Shown piece after piece: positions 1-20,639 of a DNA stretch of 64,000 bases. The notes under the pieces were generated by a model. It was given only the letters and a program-made list of their open reading frames with translations. It searched no databases and had not been told where the DNA came from. Position 1 is the stretch's first letter. Each line of letters begins with the position of its first letter. A program made the position numbers and the translations under genes. The DNA is from a bacterium (GTDB taxonomy: Bacteria > Myxococcota_A > Bradymonadia > UBA7976 > UBA1532). The stretch is from the NCBI GenBank assembly GCA_030426085.1, contig JAUHYW010000014.1, positions 62,001 to 126,000 of the forward strand, read 5' to 3'.

Positions 1-1676
1 ACGGCCGGCCGCCGCCCGCAGAGGCCCATCGCCGCGGCGAAGCCCGCCTCCGGGCCGCAGTCGCAGGCGTCGGGGTGCTGCTCGCCGTCGAGGGTGATGG
101 CGCACGCCTGCTCGGCCAGCGCGCGGGCCTCGACGATCGCGGCGGCGTCGGGCGCGGCCATCAGGGCCTGCATCATCTCGTCGCACACCGCCTCGGCCTC
201 GCGCCGGGGCCCGAACCGCAGCGGATACAGCGCCACCAGCCCCTCGGCGAAGGCCACCAGCCCGTCGCCGATCGCGAGGTTGGGGGTCGGGGCGTCGAGC
301 AGGTCGCCGACGCGCACGGTGATCTCGTCGATGCGCGGCTCGGCCTCGCCGGGGCGGGTGGAACGCACCCGGACGACCACCTCTTCGCCGCCGGTGACCG
401 CCTCGGGATCACAAGTGGCGACCACCTGGCTGAAGATCATCTGGTCGTTGGGGGCGAGGTTCTGCGGCTCGACCTCGGCCGGATCGCCCGAGACCTGCTC
501 GCCGTGGAACTTCACCAGCGACCACCGGGGCGGCAGCACGAGGTTGACCTGCACGTCGAGGGCGGCGGTGGCCATGTTGGGCACGAACCGCTCGCCGAAC
601 ATGCGCCGGGCCTCGTCGACCGAGTCGAGGAACATGTAGGCCCCCTTGCCCTCGTCGGTGACCGCGTCCATCAGCCCGTCGTCGTAGCCCTCGCCCAGCC
701 CCACGCCCACCAGGTGGATGCCCTCCTGCTCGGCGGCCCCCGCGTGGGACGCGATGAGGTCCTCGCTCAGCTCGCCGGCGTTGGCCCCGCCGTCGCTGAA
801 CAGCATCACCCGCCCCAGGTGGCCCGGCGTCTGGTGCTCGACGGCCCGGTCGTAGGCCAGCTCCAGCGCCCGGTGCACGTTCGTCACCCCGTTGGGGCGC
901 AGGTTGCTCAGCAGCAGGTCGAGGTCGACCTCGGGCGCCGGCACGCCGTCGACGAGCACCAGCGGATCGGCGTCGAGGCGCACGACGCTGACGGTGTCGG
1001 CCGGGCGCAGGTTCTCGAACAGCGTGCGCACCGCGGCCCGCAGCAGCGTCAGCGGGCGGCCGGCCATCGAGCCCGAGGCGTCGAGCACCAGCACGAGGTT
1101 CATCGGGGGCAGGTCTTCGCGGGCGACGTCGGGGGCCCGCACGCCGATCTGGAGGCTGTACTCGCCGGCGTTGTCGGTGGGGCGCAGCTCGGGGTGGATG
1201 GCCAGCCCCTCGGCGGCCGGGGCGTAGCTGAAGTCGGCGTAGTTGAGGAACTCGTAGGTCCGCACGACGTGGTCCGGCACGTAGCGGCCGCTGCGGATGA
1301 GGTGGCGGGCGAGCACCGGCGACGCCTGCGAGTTGGAGTCGTCGGCCGAGAGATACAGCGAGGTGGGGCCCTCGTCGACGCAGGCCTCGGGATCGGGCTC
1401 CGCGGGCGGCTCGGGCTCCTCGGGCGGCTCGGGCTCGGGGTCCCGGGGCTCTTCGGGCTGCCCCGGCGCCGGCTCGGGCTCCGGCGCCGGGGGCGCGAAC
1501 TGGCCCTCGCCTTCACCCTCGCCCTCGCCTTCGCCCTCGCCCTCGCCGCCCCAGGGCACGGCGCCCGCGTCGCTGCCGGCGTGGCTGGGGCGCGGGTCCG
1601 AGAAGGCGGCTTCGTCACAGGCGGTCAGGGCGAGCAGCGCGAGGGCGAGCAACAAGCGGGGTGGGGTGCGGGTCAT
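1..1676 (-). CDS. VWA-domain lipoprotein, YfbK-like (partial; C-terminus lies beyond the left edge)
   Basis: Open from an ATG at 1676 to the window edge, so about 558 N-terminal codons are visible. The N-terminus is a lipoprotein signal ending in LTAC (Cys20), so the protein is probably anchored in the envelope. A Glu-Gly linker and a Pro/Glu-rich stretch follow. Next comes a segment resembling the leader of YfbK-type VWA proteins (around YEFLNYADFSY), then a VWA domain with an intact MIDAS DASGS motif starting at Asp199 (codon 1080-1082). VWA domains bind a metal through this motif and usually mediate protein-protein contacts. The gene lies about 160 bases downstream of brxHI on the same strand, but it does not look like a defence gene. 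The ligand is unknown. Confidence in the VWA lipoprotein call is high; the YfbK relationship is inferred from the leader. Confidence 0.85.
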   Translation of the reverse strand, partial: MTRTPPRLLLALALLALTACDEAAFSDPRPSHAGSDAGAVPWGGEGEGEGEGEGEGEGQFAPPAPEPEPAPGQPEEPRDPEPEPPEEPEPPAEPDPEACVDEGPTSLYLSADDSNSQASPVLARHLIRSGRYVPDHVVRTYEFLNYADFSYAPAAEGLAIHPELRPTDNAGEYSLQIGVRAPDVAREDLPPMNLVLVLDASGSMAGRPLTLLRAAVRTLFENLRPADTVSVVRLDADPLVLVDGVPAPEVDLDLLLSNLRPNGVTNVHRALELAYDRAVEHQTPGHLGRVMLFSDGGANAGELSEDLIASHAGAAEQEGIHLVGVGLGEGYDDGLMDAVTDEGKGAYMFLDSVDEARRMFGERFVPNMATAALDVQVNLVLPPRWSLVKFHGEQVSGDPAEVEPQNLAPNDQMIFSQVVATCDPEAVTGGEEVVVRVRSTRPGEAEPRIDEITVRVGDLLDAPTPNLAIGDGLVAFAEGLVALYPLRFGPRREAEAVCDEMMQALMAAPDAAAIVEARALAEQACAITLDGEQHPDACDCGPEAGFAAAMGLCGRRPA

Positions 1677-1836
1677 CGGGGGCTCCGTGGTCGTGATGGC
1701 CCACGGTAGGCGGCTGAAGGCCGATCTTACAGCGGCCGGACGACCCTGCGGTCGAAGGCGGGGTGATCGCCGACATCGAGGCGGCGACCGACGCCTGCGG
1801 TGAGGGGCGGGCGGCCCATGGCCGAGCCGGCCTCTG

Positions 1837-4596
<2,760 letters not shown>

Positions 4597-4603
4597 CTCT
4601 GCC

Positions 4604-5122
4604 TCACGGCGTCACGGTAGGGGTGCGCTGGACCGAGACACCCGGCAACAGACGCGGCAGATCACGCACGTCGACCACCATGCAATGATCGATGTATTGC
4701 CGGACCCATGGCTGCGCCGCCTCCTGTCGAAGGCGGCTGCGCAGACGGTCGGTGAGGTGCATCAACAGCGGGGGCTGGACCGACAGGTGCTCGGTGCCGA
4801 TGGCGACATAGTAATCCATGGGACGGTCGTCCCGGGCCATCAGGTGGAGGTAGCCGTAGGTCGTCCGGGCCTTCGGCGCCAGTTCGGTGTGCGTCAACTG
4901 GTCACTCTGCATCTTGCGGACGAACTTCGCGCGCTCCTTTTCGGGGGCCAGGGAATGAGACGGGTCCTTGATCTCGACCAGCACGAGCCGAGCGCCGAGA
5001 TCGACCACGAAGTCCACCGGCTTGATGCCCGCGGGCAGCGGCACCCCCGGCTGGTCGAAGTGTTCGACCTTCATGCCCGCGGGGAATGTGAAGGTCAGCT
5101 CCTTCTCTACGATGACGCTCAA
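4604..5122 (-). CDS. Putative PD-(D/E)XK-type nuclease, partner of the adjacent ATPase
   Basis: A 172-residue protein not recognised as a named family. An N-terminal beta-rich stretch leads to PVDFVVDLG, then LVLVEIKDP. The spacing of Asp37/Asp41 and Glu50-x-Lys52 fits a PD-(D/E)XK nuclease core, in which these residues bind the catalytic metal. No signal peptide or membrane segment is seen, so it is probably cytoplasmic. Its ATG overlaps the stop of the ATPase by 4 bases (ATGA), which argues that the two products act together. It lies between brxD and brxHI, outside the canonical type 6 BREX set. A hand-counted sample (4681-4740) has 38 G/C of 60, against 42 of 60 inside brxD (7021-7080), which fits a later insertion. 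Nuclease function is inferred from a short motif only. Confidence 0.6.
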   Translation of the reverse strand: MSVIVEKELTFTFPAGMKVEHFDQPGVPLPAGIKPVDFVVDLGARLVLVEIKDPSHSLAPEKERAKFVRKMQSDQLTHTELAPKARTTYGYLHLMARDDRPMDYYVAIGTEHLSVQPPLLMHLTDRLRSRLRQEAAQPWVRQYIDHCMVVDVRDLPRLLPGVSVQRTPTVTP

Positions 5123-6150
5123 GGCTTCGTCTTCCCACCCAGCGAGCGCGCGATCTCGCGATCGTACAGCGAAGCCATGGCCTGCGCGATCGGGCTGTGG
5201 TCGAGGTCGAAGGGTCGATCGCTGCGCTCGTACTCGATGGATGCGTCCGGCGACGTGCGGTGAAAGCCGAAGAACGCGAGATCGTCATCTGGCCGGGCGG
5301 CCAGCTCGATCTCCTTGAGGATGGCGTAGTCATGGGTCGAGACGAACACCTGCACCCCCAGCCGCTGCAAGTCGAGCAGGATGCCGACGACGAGTTCGAA
5401 GAGCCGCGGGTTGAGGTTCGCCTCCGGCTCATCCCAGAACAGCACCGAGCCATCGAGCAGCGTGCCGTTCTGGATCAGGAGCCACAGCAGCCCCAGCTTG
5501 CGCATGCCTTCGGCGAGCAGCGAGAACTCGAGGTCGCCCCGCTTGTTCTTGAGGAAGAACGTCTCCTGCTCGTGGTGCACCTTGCCTTCGATCGCCTTGC
5601 GCAGCCGGGTGAGCAGCCTCCGGCGGTCTTTGTCCGGGGCGCCGCGAGACAGGGGCAGGCTCGCGCGCGCGACGATGTCGTAGTACACGCGCTCGAAGCT
5701 GATCATCCGGCTGTCGTACAGCGCCATGAAGCCGGCTGCGTTGGCCAGCATCTCCTTGACGGGGATGAACGCGCTCGTCACCGGTTGCTCGACCCACGCC
5801 GGCTGCCCCTCCACCCGCACCTTGTCGGCCGTCTTCATTCGGGTGGTCAGCTCCGCCGACAGAGCCAGCGCCCCCCGCTCGACGGTCGCGCGCCCGCTCG
5901 CGCCGCTGCCCATGCGGCGCACCAGCCGGCCGGGCCGCCCTTGGAATGGCATGAAGTGTTGCACGAGGAGCTGCCCGAAGAGGTCGCTGGGACCGCGCAC
6001 CGAGCACGCCGCGTAGGCGACCTTCATCAGGTGCGTCTTGCCGGTTCCATTGCCGCCGACAAAGACGTTGAGGCCGCCGCACGGCGCCAGATCGAGCCCC
6101 TCGAAGGCCGTGAAGTTCTCGAGCCGTATGCGGGTGACGGTCACGGGCAC
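5119..6150 (-). CDS. ABC/SMC-type AAA ATPase (OLD/RecF-like, no Toprim), BREX-embedded
   Basis: A 343-residue single-domain ATPase. It has Walker A GGNGTGKT (32-39), a signature-like LLAEGMRK segment before Walker B, Walker B VLFWDEPEANL (Asp240, Glu241), and the switch histidine in STHDYAIL (His273). This is the AAA_15/AAA_21 class that powers many two-gene defence systems, usually paired with a nuclease. Unlike OLD or GajA it lacks a fused Toprim domain, and its partner is a separate PD-(D/E)XK-like protein overlapping by 4 bases. It starts 81 bases after brxD, the widest gap in the operon, consistent with a module inserted between brxD and brxHI. ATPase identity is firm; the defence role is inferred from class and location. 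Confidence 0.8.
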   Translation of the reverse strand: MPVTVTRIRLENFTAFEGLDLAPCGGLNVFVGGNGTGKTHLMKVAYAACSVRGPSDLFGQLLVQHFMPFQGRPGRLVRRMGSGASGRATVERGALALSAELTTRMKTADKVRVEGQPAWVEQPVTSAFIPVKEMLANAAGFMALYDSRMISFERVYYDIVARASLPLSRGAPDKDRRRLLTRLRKAIEGKVHHEQETFFLKNKRGDLEFSLLAEGMRKLGLLWLLIQNGTLLDGSVLFWDEPEANLNPRLFELVVGILLDLQRLGVQVFVSTHDYAILKEIELAARPDDDLAFFGFHRTSPDASIEYERSDRPFDLDHSPIAQAMASLYDREIARSLGGKTKP

Positions 6151-6231
6151 CTCCTGGCGGGGTCTGCGGTCATCGTCGGCACCTGTCGTAGCGCGTCGAG
6201 GCGACGGAAGGGAAGCGGTCGTCGGCGGCGC

Positions 6232-7553
<1,322 letters not shown>

Positions 7554-7557
<4 letters not shown>

Positions 7558-10486
7558 CGACCTCCCTCACGGACGTAGCGCTTCACGCCGCCCACCATGT
7601 CCACCCGCACGCCGAAGGGCGCCAGGCGGGTGTATGCCTCGATGCGTCGGGCGAAGCGCCGCAGCCGGCGCGGGCTGCCCAGCATCGCCGTGGCCTCGGT
7701 CTCGGAGACGACCCCGTGGGCCGCCAGGTGCTCGAAGACCTGCCGCACCCCCGCGTCGTCGAACGCGCGCGACCAGTCGTCGTCGGCGGCCGGCTCGGGC
7801 GGCGGCGCGGGCTCGGGCGCCGACGAATCGACCGGCGCCGCCGGCGCGCTCGGCGGGCGGACCCGGGCCCCCGTCACCGCGAACCGTGTCTCCGACAGCC
7901 CGCCCTGCACCTCGGCCTCGGCGCTCGGGTGGTACAGCTCGACCGGCACCTTGCGATCGGACGACCCCGACAAGCGGAAGAACAGCTCGAAGGTCTCACC
8001 CACCGTCGCCGCGATGACACCGCCCGACAGCCGCGCGCCGCCGCGGGTCTGCACGAGCTCGACCTGAACCTCGCCGCCGGGCACCCGCAGCGCCAGATCG
8101 ACCGTGCCGGGGTTGCCGAACGTCAGCTCGCCCTGGGCGATGACATCGAGGGTGACCTCGAGGCAATGCATGCCCCCCACCTCGTCGAGCGCCCGGGCCG
8201 CGATGGCATAGCGCACCGTGCTGCCGCCCGCCGCCGCGCGGTGCTCGACGGTCAGCACCGGGATGACCCGCTCCTGCAGGCTGTTGCCGCCGTGCACGAA
8301 GCTCGCCGGCCGCTTGCCGCGGTCGAACACCGCCGTCGTCAGCGGGAACATCAGGTGCCCCTCGGCGCCGACATAGCCCAGATCGGCCAGCGGCACCCGC
8401 ACCTCGCCGGTGTTGTCGGCGGCGTCGGTCGAGATGACATGCCGCCGCTTGGGATCGATCTTGCGCCCGTGCCCCTGCGCCGACGCGGCGTCGTCGTCGA
8501 GCATCAAGAAGCCGTGATCGCTGGTGAAGACGAAGCGCCGCACGCCCGCGTCGCGCAGCAGCCGCCACGCCGCGCGCAGCTTCTGCATCGCGTGATCGAA
8601 GACCGCCGGCCCGACGCCGTTCTCGCCGGCCTTGTCGATCTCTTCGCTGTGCACCACCACCAGCTTCGCCTGGGCGATGGCCCGCTTGAGCGACGTCGTA
8701 TCGCGGCTGACGACCGCCTCCAGCTTCAGCCAGGGGCAGGTGCCGCCGCCGACGTGGTCGTGCATCGCCCGCCGCCGCGTCTCGGGATCGGTCACCCGGA
8801 ACTCGCCCGTCGAGAAGCCGATGATCGCCCCGCCCGCTGCCCGCTGCGCCGCGCGCAGCCGGCCCTGGTCGGCGACCGGCGCCAGCGCGTTCATGCCCAC
8901 CGCCGTCACCGTCGGCAGCTCGGCCAGCCGCGGCGTCAGCCGGGCGGTGGTGGCCGGCGTGCCCTCGATCTCGCGGTGCAGCTCTTCGGCCATCTCGAAG
9001 CGCAGCGCGTCGACCACGAAGAAGGCCGTCGTGCCCGGCTTGCGGGTCAGCGGCCGGACCACCTCGTCGAAGAGCGTGCGCTGCTGCGCGCCCGGGTCGG
9101 GCAGGAAGCCATGAGCCGCGCAGCGCCGGTTGAAGTCGGTCGCCCAGCCGTCGGCCCAGGCCCGCCAGCGGCGGCGCAGCGCGTCGAGCCGGGCCCGCAG
9201 CGCCTCGAACTCGGGGATCTGGGGGTAGAGCAACGCCACCCGCCGCTGCTCCAGGTGGCGGTGGGCCTGATCGACCGCCGCGCCCCGCTCGGCATAGGCG
9301 TCGATGGCCGGCGCCAGCCCCTCGCCGCCGCCGATGCGCTCGCCCGCCGCCTCGATGGCCAGCCCCAGCCGGGCCCCGTCGGCCACCAGTTGCCACGCCG
9401 ACTGGCGGGCGGGGTCGATGCGCAGCCAGAACGAGGCCTTGTCGGGCTTCGCGTCCAGCCGGCGAGCGGCCCAGTCGGCGGCGGCCTTCCAGTCGCCCTC
9501 GGCCAGCGCCGCCAGCGCCGCCTGCAAGACCTTCTCCTCCTCGAAGCGGAAGGTGTCGATCCGCCCCAGCTCGGCGGCCTTGGCCGCGGCGACCTCGTCG
9601 GGCAGCAGCGCCTGCGTATCGCGGGCGGTCGAGCGGTAGACGTCATCGTGATCGCGGGTGCGCAGGTGCGCCGCCACGGCGCGGCAGGCGTCGACCACCG
9701 GCCGCGGCAGCCCGCCGACGCTGGCCAGCAGCGGGCTGACCGGCGCCCGGTCGAGGTCGTCGACGTACTCCACGCACAGCGCCCAGCTCGCCGCCGCCGA
9801 CGCCGTGCGCCACGGGCTCAGCGCCTCGGGGGCGACGCCATCCCGCTTCGCCTCGGGCGAGACGGTGTGGTGCCAATCGGATGGCAGGCCGAGCCACGCG
9901 GTGAGCTGGGCCCACAGCGCCGGATCACCCGCGCCGGCCGCCGCGAGGTCGCCCCCGTCGAGCAGGTCGTCGAGCACCGCGGTCGGCCGCATCACCCGCA
10001 GCCGCGCCCGCAAGCCATCCGATTGGCTGGCCAGCAGGGTATCGAGCCAGCCATCGGCGGCGTCGAGGGTCAGGTCGCCCCGGGCCGCGAACGCCTCGAT
10101 GTGATGCGGCGCCGCCTTGCCCGCCGCCGCCTCGGCCACCAGGGTGTCGAGCGCCTTGAGGTGCGTCGTGCCCGCGGCGTACAGCTCGTAGGCGGGCGTG
10201 GTGCGCACGCTGTCGCGGGTCAGCCCGGGCAGATAGACCAGCAGCCGCGGCTTCTCGGCGCCCTGGGCCACGTCGTCGAGGGCCAGCATCAGCTCGAGAT
10301 AGCTGCCGGCGAACGCGCGCACGTCGTACTTCAGCGCGCCCGCCGCCCGCGCCGCCTTCAAGCGCTCGACGAAGCCGACGTAATGCTTCTGCGAGTCGAG
10401 CCACACCACCAGCCCGTGCCGGCGCACCTTCTCGGCCAGCTCGGCTTCCAGGGCCTGGGAGACCGGCCCGCCCACGCGCTGCGCCA

Positions 10487-10487
<1 letters not shown>
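7554..10487 (-). CDS. pglZ: PglZ, BREX alkaline-phosphatase-superfamily protein
   Basis: A 977-residue protein carrying the PglZ domain of the alkaline phosphatase superfamily. FFVVDALRFEM (Asp493) corresponds to the metal-binding/nucleophile region, and FTSDHGFLML (Asp657, His658) to the downstream metal-binding His. The C-terminal third is beta-rich and acidic, followed by a small helical, winged-helix-like end. PglZ is a core protein of every BREX type and is needed for both methylation and phage restriction; its substrate is still uncertain. The chosen start is the ATG at 10487, whose first base is shared with the pglX stop (TGATG, 1-base overlap). An in-frame extension upstream would run into pglX and has no support. 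Confidence 0.93.
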
Positions 10488-14791
<4,304 letters not shown>

Positions 14792-14819
14792 GGGGGGCCC
14801 TCTCGGCGTCGCAACGGGT

Positions 14820-18476
<3,657 letters not shown>

Positions 18477-18484
18477 GGCGATAC

Positions 18485-19120
18485 TCAGGGGTAGATGCGG
18501 GGGCGGTAGTCGTTGTCGGGCTCGAGCACCCCCATGAACGAGAGGCCCGTCGGGCCGCGACGCTCACCGGGGTAGAGCAGGACCACCGGCACGTTGCGGG
18601 TGCGGCCGTCGAGGTGGCGCAGTAACGCCGACGAGCGGAAGAACGGGTAGAGCGCGCCGGCCCGCCCGATGAGTGTGACGGTGCGCTCGGCGGCGTCGGG
18701 GTGGCGCTCGGCGTGCTCGGCGATGAGCCGGCTGCAGTCGGCGGCGAGGCCGTCGACGCCTTCGATGAGCGGGGCGATCTCGTCCTTGAGGGCGTTGAGC
18801 CCGCGCTCGGGGTCGAAGGTGGCGAACTCGCGCTCGCTCTCGATGATCCACTCGATCGTCTCTTCGCCCAGCGCGCGCACCCGATCGAGCAGCAGCCTCT
18901 GCAGCGAGATGGACTGCACGACCCAGCCGTGGGCCACCAGATCGGCGGTGAGCCGGCGCACCTCGGCGCGCAGGCCGAACTCGACGGCGGGGTCGTACTG
19001 CACGATGGCGAAGCGGTAGTTGCGCATCGTGCTGATGCGCGGGCCGTCCTCGTGGATGAGGTCCCGGCGCAGCGCGGCGAAGGCCTCTTGCAGCGGGCTC
19101 CGGTGGAAGAGATCGGGCAT
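18485..19120 (-). CDS. brxB: BrxB (DUF1788 family)
   Basis: A 211-residue cytoplasmic protein of the DUF1788 family, found only in BREX loci. Recognisable features are the N-terminal aromatic/acidic stretch, the ISTMRNYRFAIVQYDP block, and the C-terminal PVVLLYPGER followed by LSFMGVLEPDNDYRPRIYP, typical of BrxB tails. Its biochemical role is unknown. Its ATG overlaps the brxA stop by one base (TGATG) and it lies 8 bases before brxC, so the two small proteins and the ATPase are probably made in fixed proportion. Confidence 0.92.
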   Translation of the reverse strand: MPDLFHRSPLQEAFAALRRDLIHEDGPRISTMRNYRFAIVQYDPAVEFGLRAEVRRLTADLVAHGWVVQSISLQRLLLDRVRALGEETIEWIIESEREFATFDPERGLNALKDEIAPLIEGVDGLAADCSRLIAEHAERHPDAAERTVTLIGRAGALYPFFRSSALLRHLDGRTRNVPVVLLYPGERRGPTGLSFMGVLEPDNDYRPRIYP

Positions 19121-19896
19121 CAGGTGCCCCCCGCCGCGGGCAGGTCGGCGGCGCCGAAGCGGGCGTCGGCCCAGGCGCGCAGGTCGGGGCAGCGCCAGCC
19201 GAAGTCGGCGAGGTCGCCCTGCCGCTCGAAGGCGAGCCCCGGCAGCTTGCGCAGGCGGTCGGTGAGGCCGCGCGGGTCGAGGCCGACCGAGCGGGCGTAG
19301 GGGTTGTCGAGCAGCGTGCCGGCGATCACCGTCTCGCGCAGCAGGTACATCAGGTATTCGAGCGCCGCGTCGGGCACGCGGGGCAGCGTGAGCGGGCGCG
19401 GGTCGCGCTTGCTGCCGACGAGGCCGGCGGCGAGGCAGGCCGAGAGCAGCTTGCTGGCGAACTGGATGCGGGTCGACATCGTCCAGCGGGGCGGGCCCTG
19501 GTCGCCGACCCAGTTGACGACGAGGTCGCGGGTGATCTCGGGGCGCGTCGCCCGGCGCTCGACGAGCCACTCACCGGTGAAGGTCCGATAGAGCGGGTCG
19601 GCGAGCTGCAGGTGCCAGTGGCAGATGGCCCGGCGCGTATCGGGGGTCATGTGCGGCCAGCGATGCAGCGCGTCGAGCGCCGCGGGGAAGTCGGCGAAGC
19701 GGGCGCGCATGTTGAGCAGCAGCACCTTGACCCGGGCGAGGCTGCGGGCGCCGAACCAGTAGTCGTCGAAGGCCCGCTGAGCGTCGAGCCCGGTGGTCGA
19801 GTCGGCCCGACTCCAGAACGCGCGGGCGTCGTCGACCTCGAGGGCGCACTTGAGCAGCCGGGTGTGGATGGCGGTGGCTTCGGCCGGCTGCGTCAC
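19120..19896 (-). CDS. brxA: BrxA (DUF1819 family), BREX DNA-binding protein
   Basis: A 258-residue protein of the DUF1819 family. The KCALEVDDARAFWSR start, the HWHLQLADPLYRTF middle and the DLVVNWV segment fit BrxA, which in other systems is a winged-helix DNA-binding protein. The chosen start is the GTG at 19896, which overlaps the brxE stop (GTGA, 4 bases). A longer frame continues upstream through brxE and the repeat array, but it has no ribosome site and conflicts with brxE. It ends in a 1-base overlap with brxB. Confidence 0.92.
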   Translation of the reverse strand: MTQPAEATAIHTRLLKCALEVDDARAFWSRADSTTGLDAQRAFDDYWFGARSLARVKVLLLNMRARFADFPAALDALHRWPHMTPDTRRAICHWHLQLADPLYRTFTGEWLVERRATRPEITRDLVVNWVGDQGPPRWTMSTRIQFASKLLSACLAAGLVGSKRDPRPLTLPRVPDAALEYLMYLLRETVIAGTLLDNPYARSVGLDPRGLTDRLRKLPGLAFERQGDLADFGWRCPDLRAWADARFGAADLPAAGGT

Positions 19897-20507
19897 GCGG
19901 CGCTCCGGAAGTGCGGCAGCGGGTAGGCCTCGGCGGTCGGCGCGAGCGCGGCGACGAGCGCGCGCACCCGCTGCTCGAGGCGGGCCGGGGGATCGCCCTC
20001 GAGCCGGCGGCCGATGGAGGTGGTCGTGGGCCGGGCTTCGCCGTGGCCGTCGATCCACTCGGCGAAGCGGGCCGGGCGCCAGTCGTGGGTGATGACGTCG
20101 AGGCCGGGCAGGGCCTCGGACGGGTGCTGACCGGCCCGCTTGAGGTCTCGCAGGCGCTCTTCGATGCGCTCGTCGATGTCGAAGCCGAGGGCGAAGAGCG
20201 AGACGACCCGGTCGGGGTCGGCGTCGCGCTTGCGCAGGCGGGCGTCCTCGATGCGGGCGGCCTCGCGAGCGGCTTGCAGGGTGGCCCAGGCCCAGGTGGC
20301 GGGCAGCAGGCGCTCGAAGAGGTCCCGCCCGCCGAACTCGGAGACGAGGTCGCTGCGCCACCAGCCGAGGCGCGGGTCGTCTTCGTCGCCCGCCTCGCCG
20401 GCCCAGGCGACGACGAGCTGGCCGGTGAGGGCCAGGTCGATGTCGGAGAGGGGCACCGGCGCCCGCGTCTCGGCCGGCTGCGGGGTGTCGAACTCGAGGA
20501 CGCTCAT
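19893..20507 (-). CDS. brxE: BrxE, BREX type 6 signature protein
   Basis: A 204-residue protein with no known catalytic domain, assigned as BrxE because it is the first gene of the type 6 order and precedes brxA. It is acidic at the N-terminus and helical through the middle, with a FALGFDIDERIEERL block and a LEQRVRALVAAL block near the end. The ATG at 20507 has GGGAG about 8 bases upstream. The open frame continues into the 42-bp repeats, but those N-terminal residues are low-complexity repeat translation and are not included. The promoter at 20583-20611 gives a leader of about 70 bases. BrxE marks type 6 and has no published activity. Confidence 0.88.
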   Translation of the reverse strand: MSVLEFDTPQPAETRAPVPLSDIDLALTGQLVVAWAGEAGDEDDPRLGWWRSDLVSEFGGRDLFERLLPATWAWATLQAAREAARIEDARLRKRDADPDRVVSLFALGFDIDERIEERLRDLKRAGQHPSEALPGLDVITHDWRPARFAEWIDGHGEARPTTTSIGRRLEGDPPARLEQRVRALVAALAPTAEAYPLPHFRSAA

Positions 20508-20582
20508 GGGGGGCTCCCTGCCGTACTGCACGGGGGTCGTCAGGCTGCGGCGCGGTGCCCGTCGCCCCTGCGATGCGGGGAG

Positions 20583-20611
20583 AAGATAGATCGTCGAGGT
20601 CTCGCCGACAA
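20583..20611 (-). promoter_or_regulatory. Sigma-70-like promoter for the BREX operon
   Basis: On the minus strand TTGTCG (20611-20606) and TATCTT (20588-20583) are separated by exactly 17 bases. Transcription would start near 20576, about 70 bases before the brxE ATG. It lies between the repeat array and the operon, which suits a single promoter. It was read by eye and is not tested. Confidence 0.55.
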
Positions 20612-20639
20612 GGGCGGGTGGAGCCCCCACGATCCATCT

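Noticed and set aside
75-1709. A 544-codon plus-strand open frame across the VWA gene
   Set aside because: It is antisense to a clear VWA lipoprotein with a MIDAS motif and has the Arg/His/Gly-rich composition of high-GC shadow frames.
4604-6150. PARIS, Gabija or Septu system
   Set aside because: PARIS needs a DUF4435/Toprim AriB, Gabija an OLD-Toprim plus UvrD helicase, and Septu an HNH partner; none is present.
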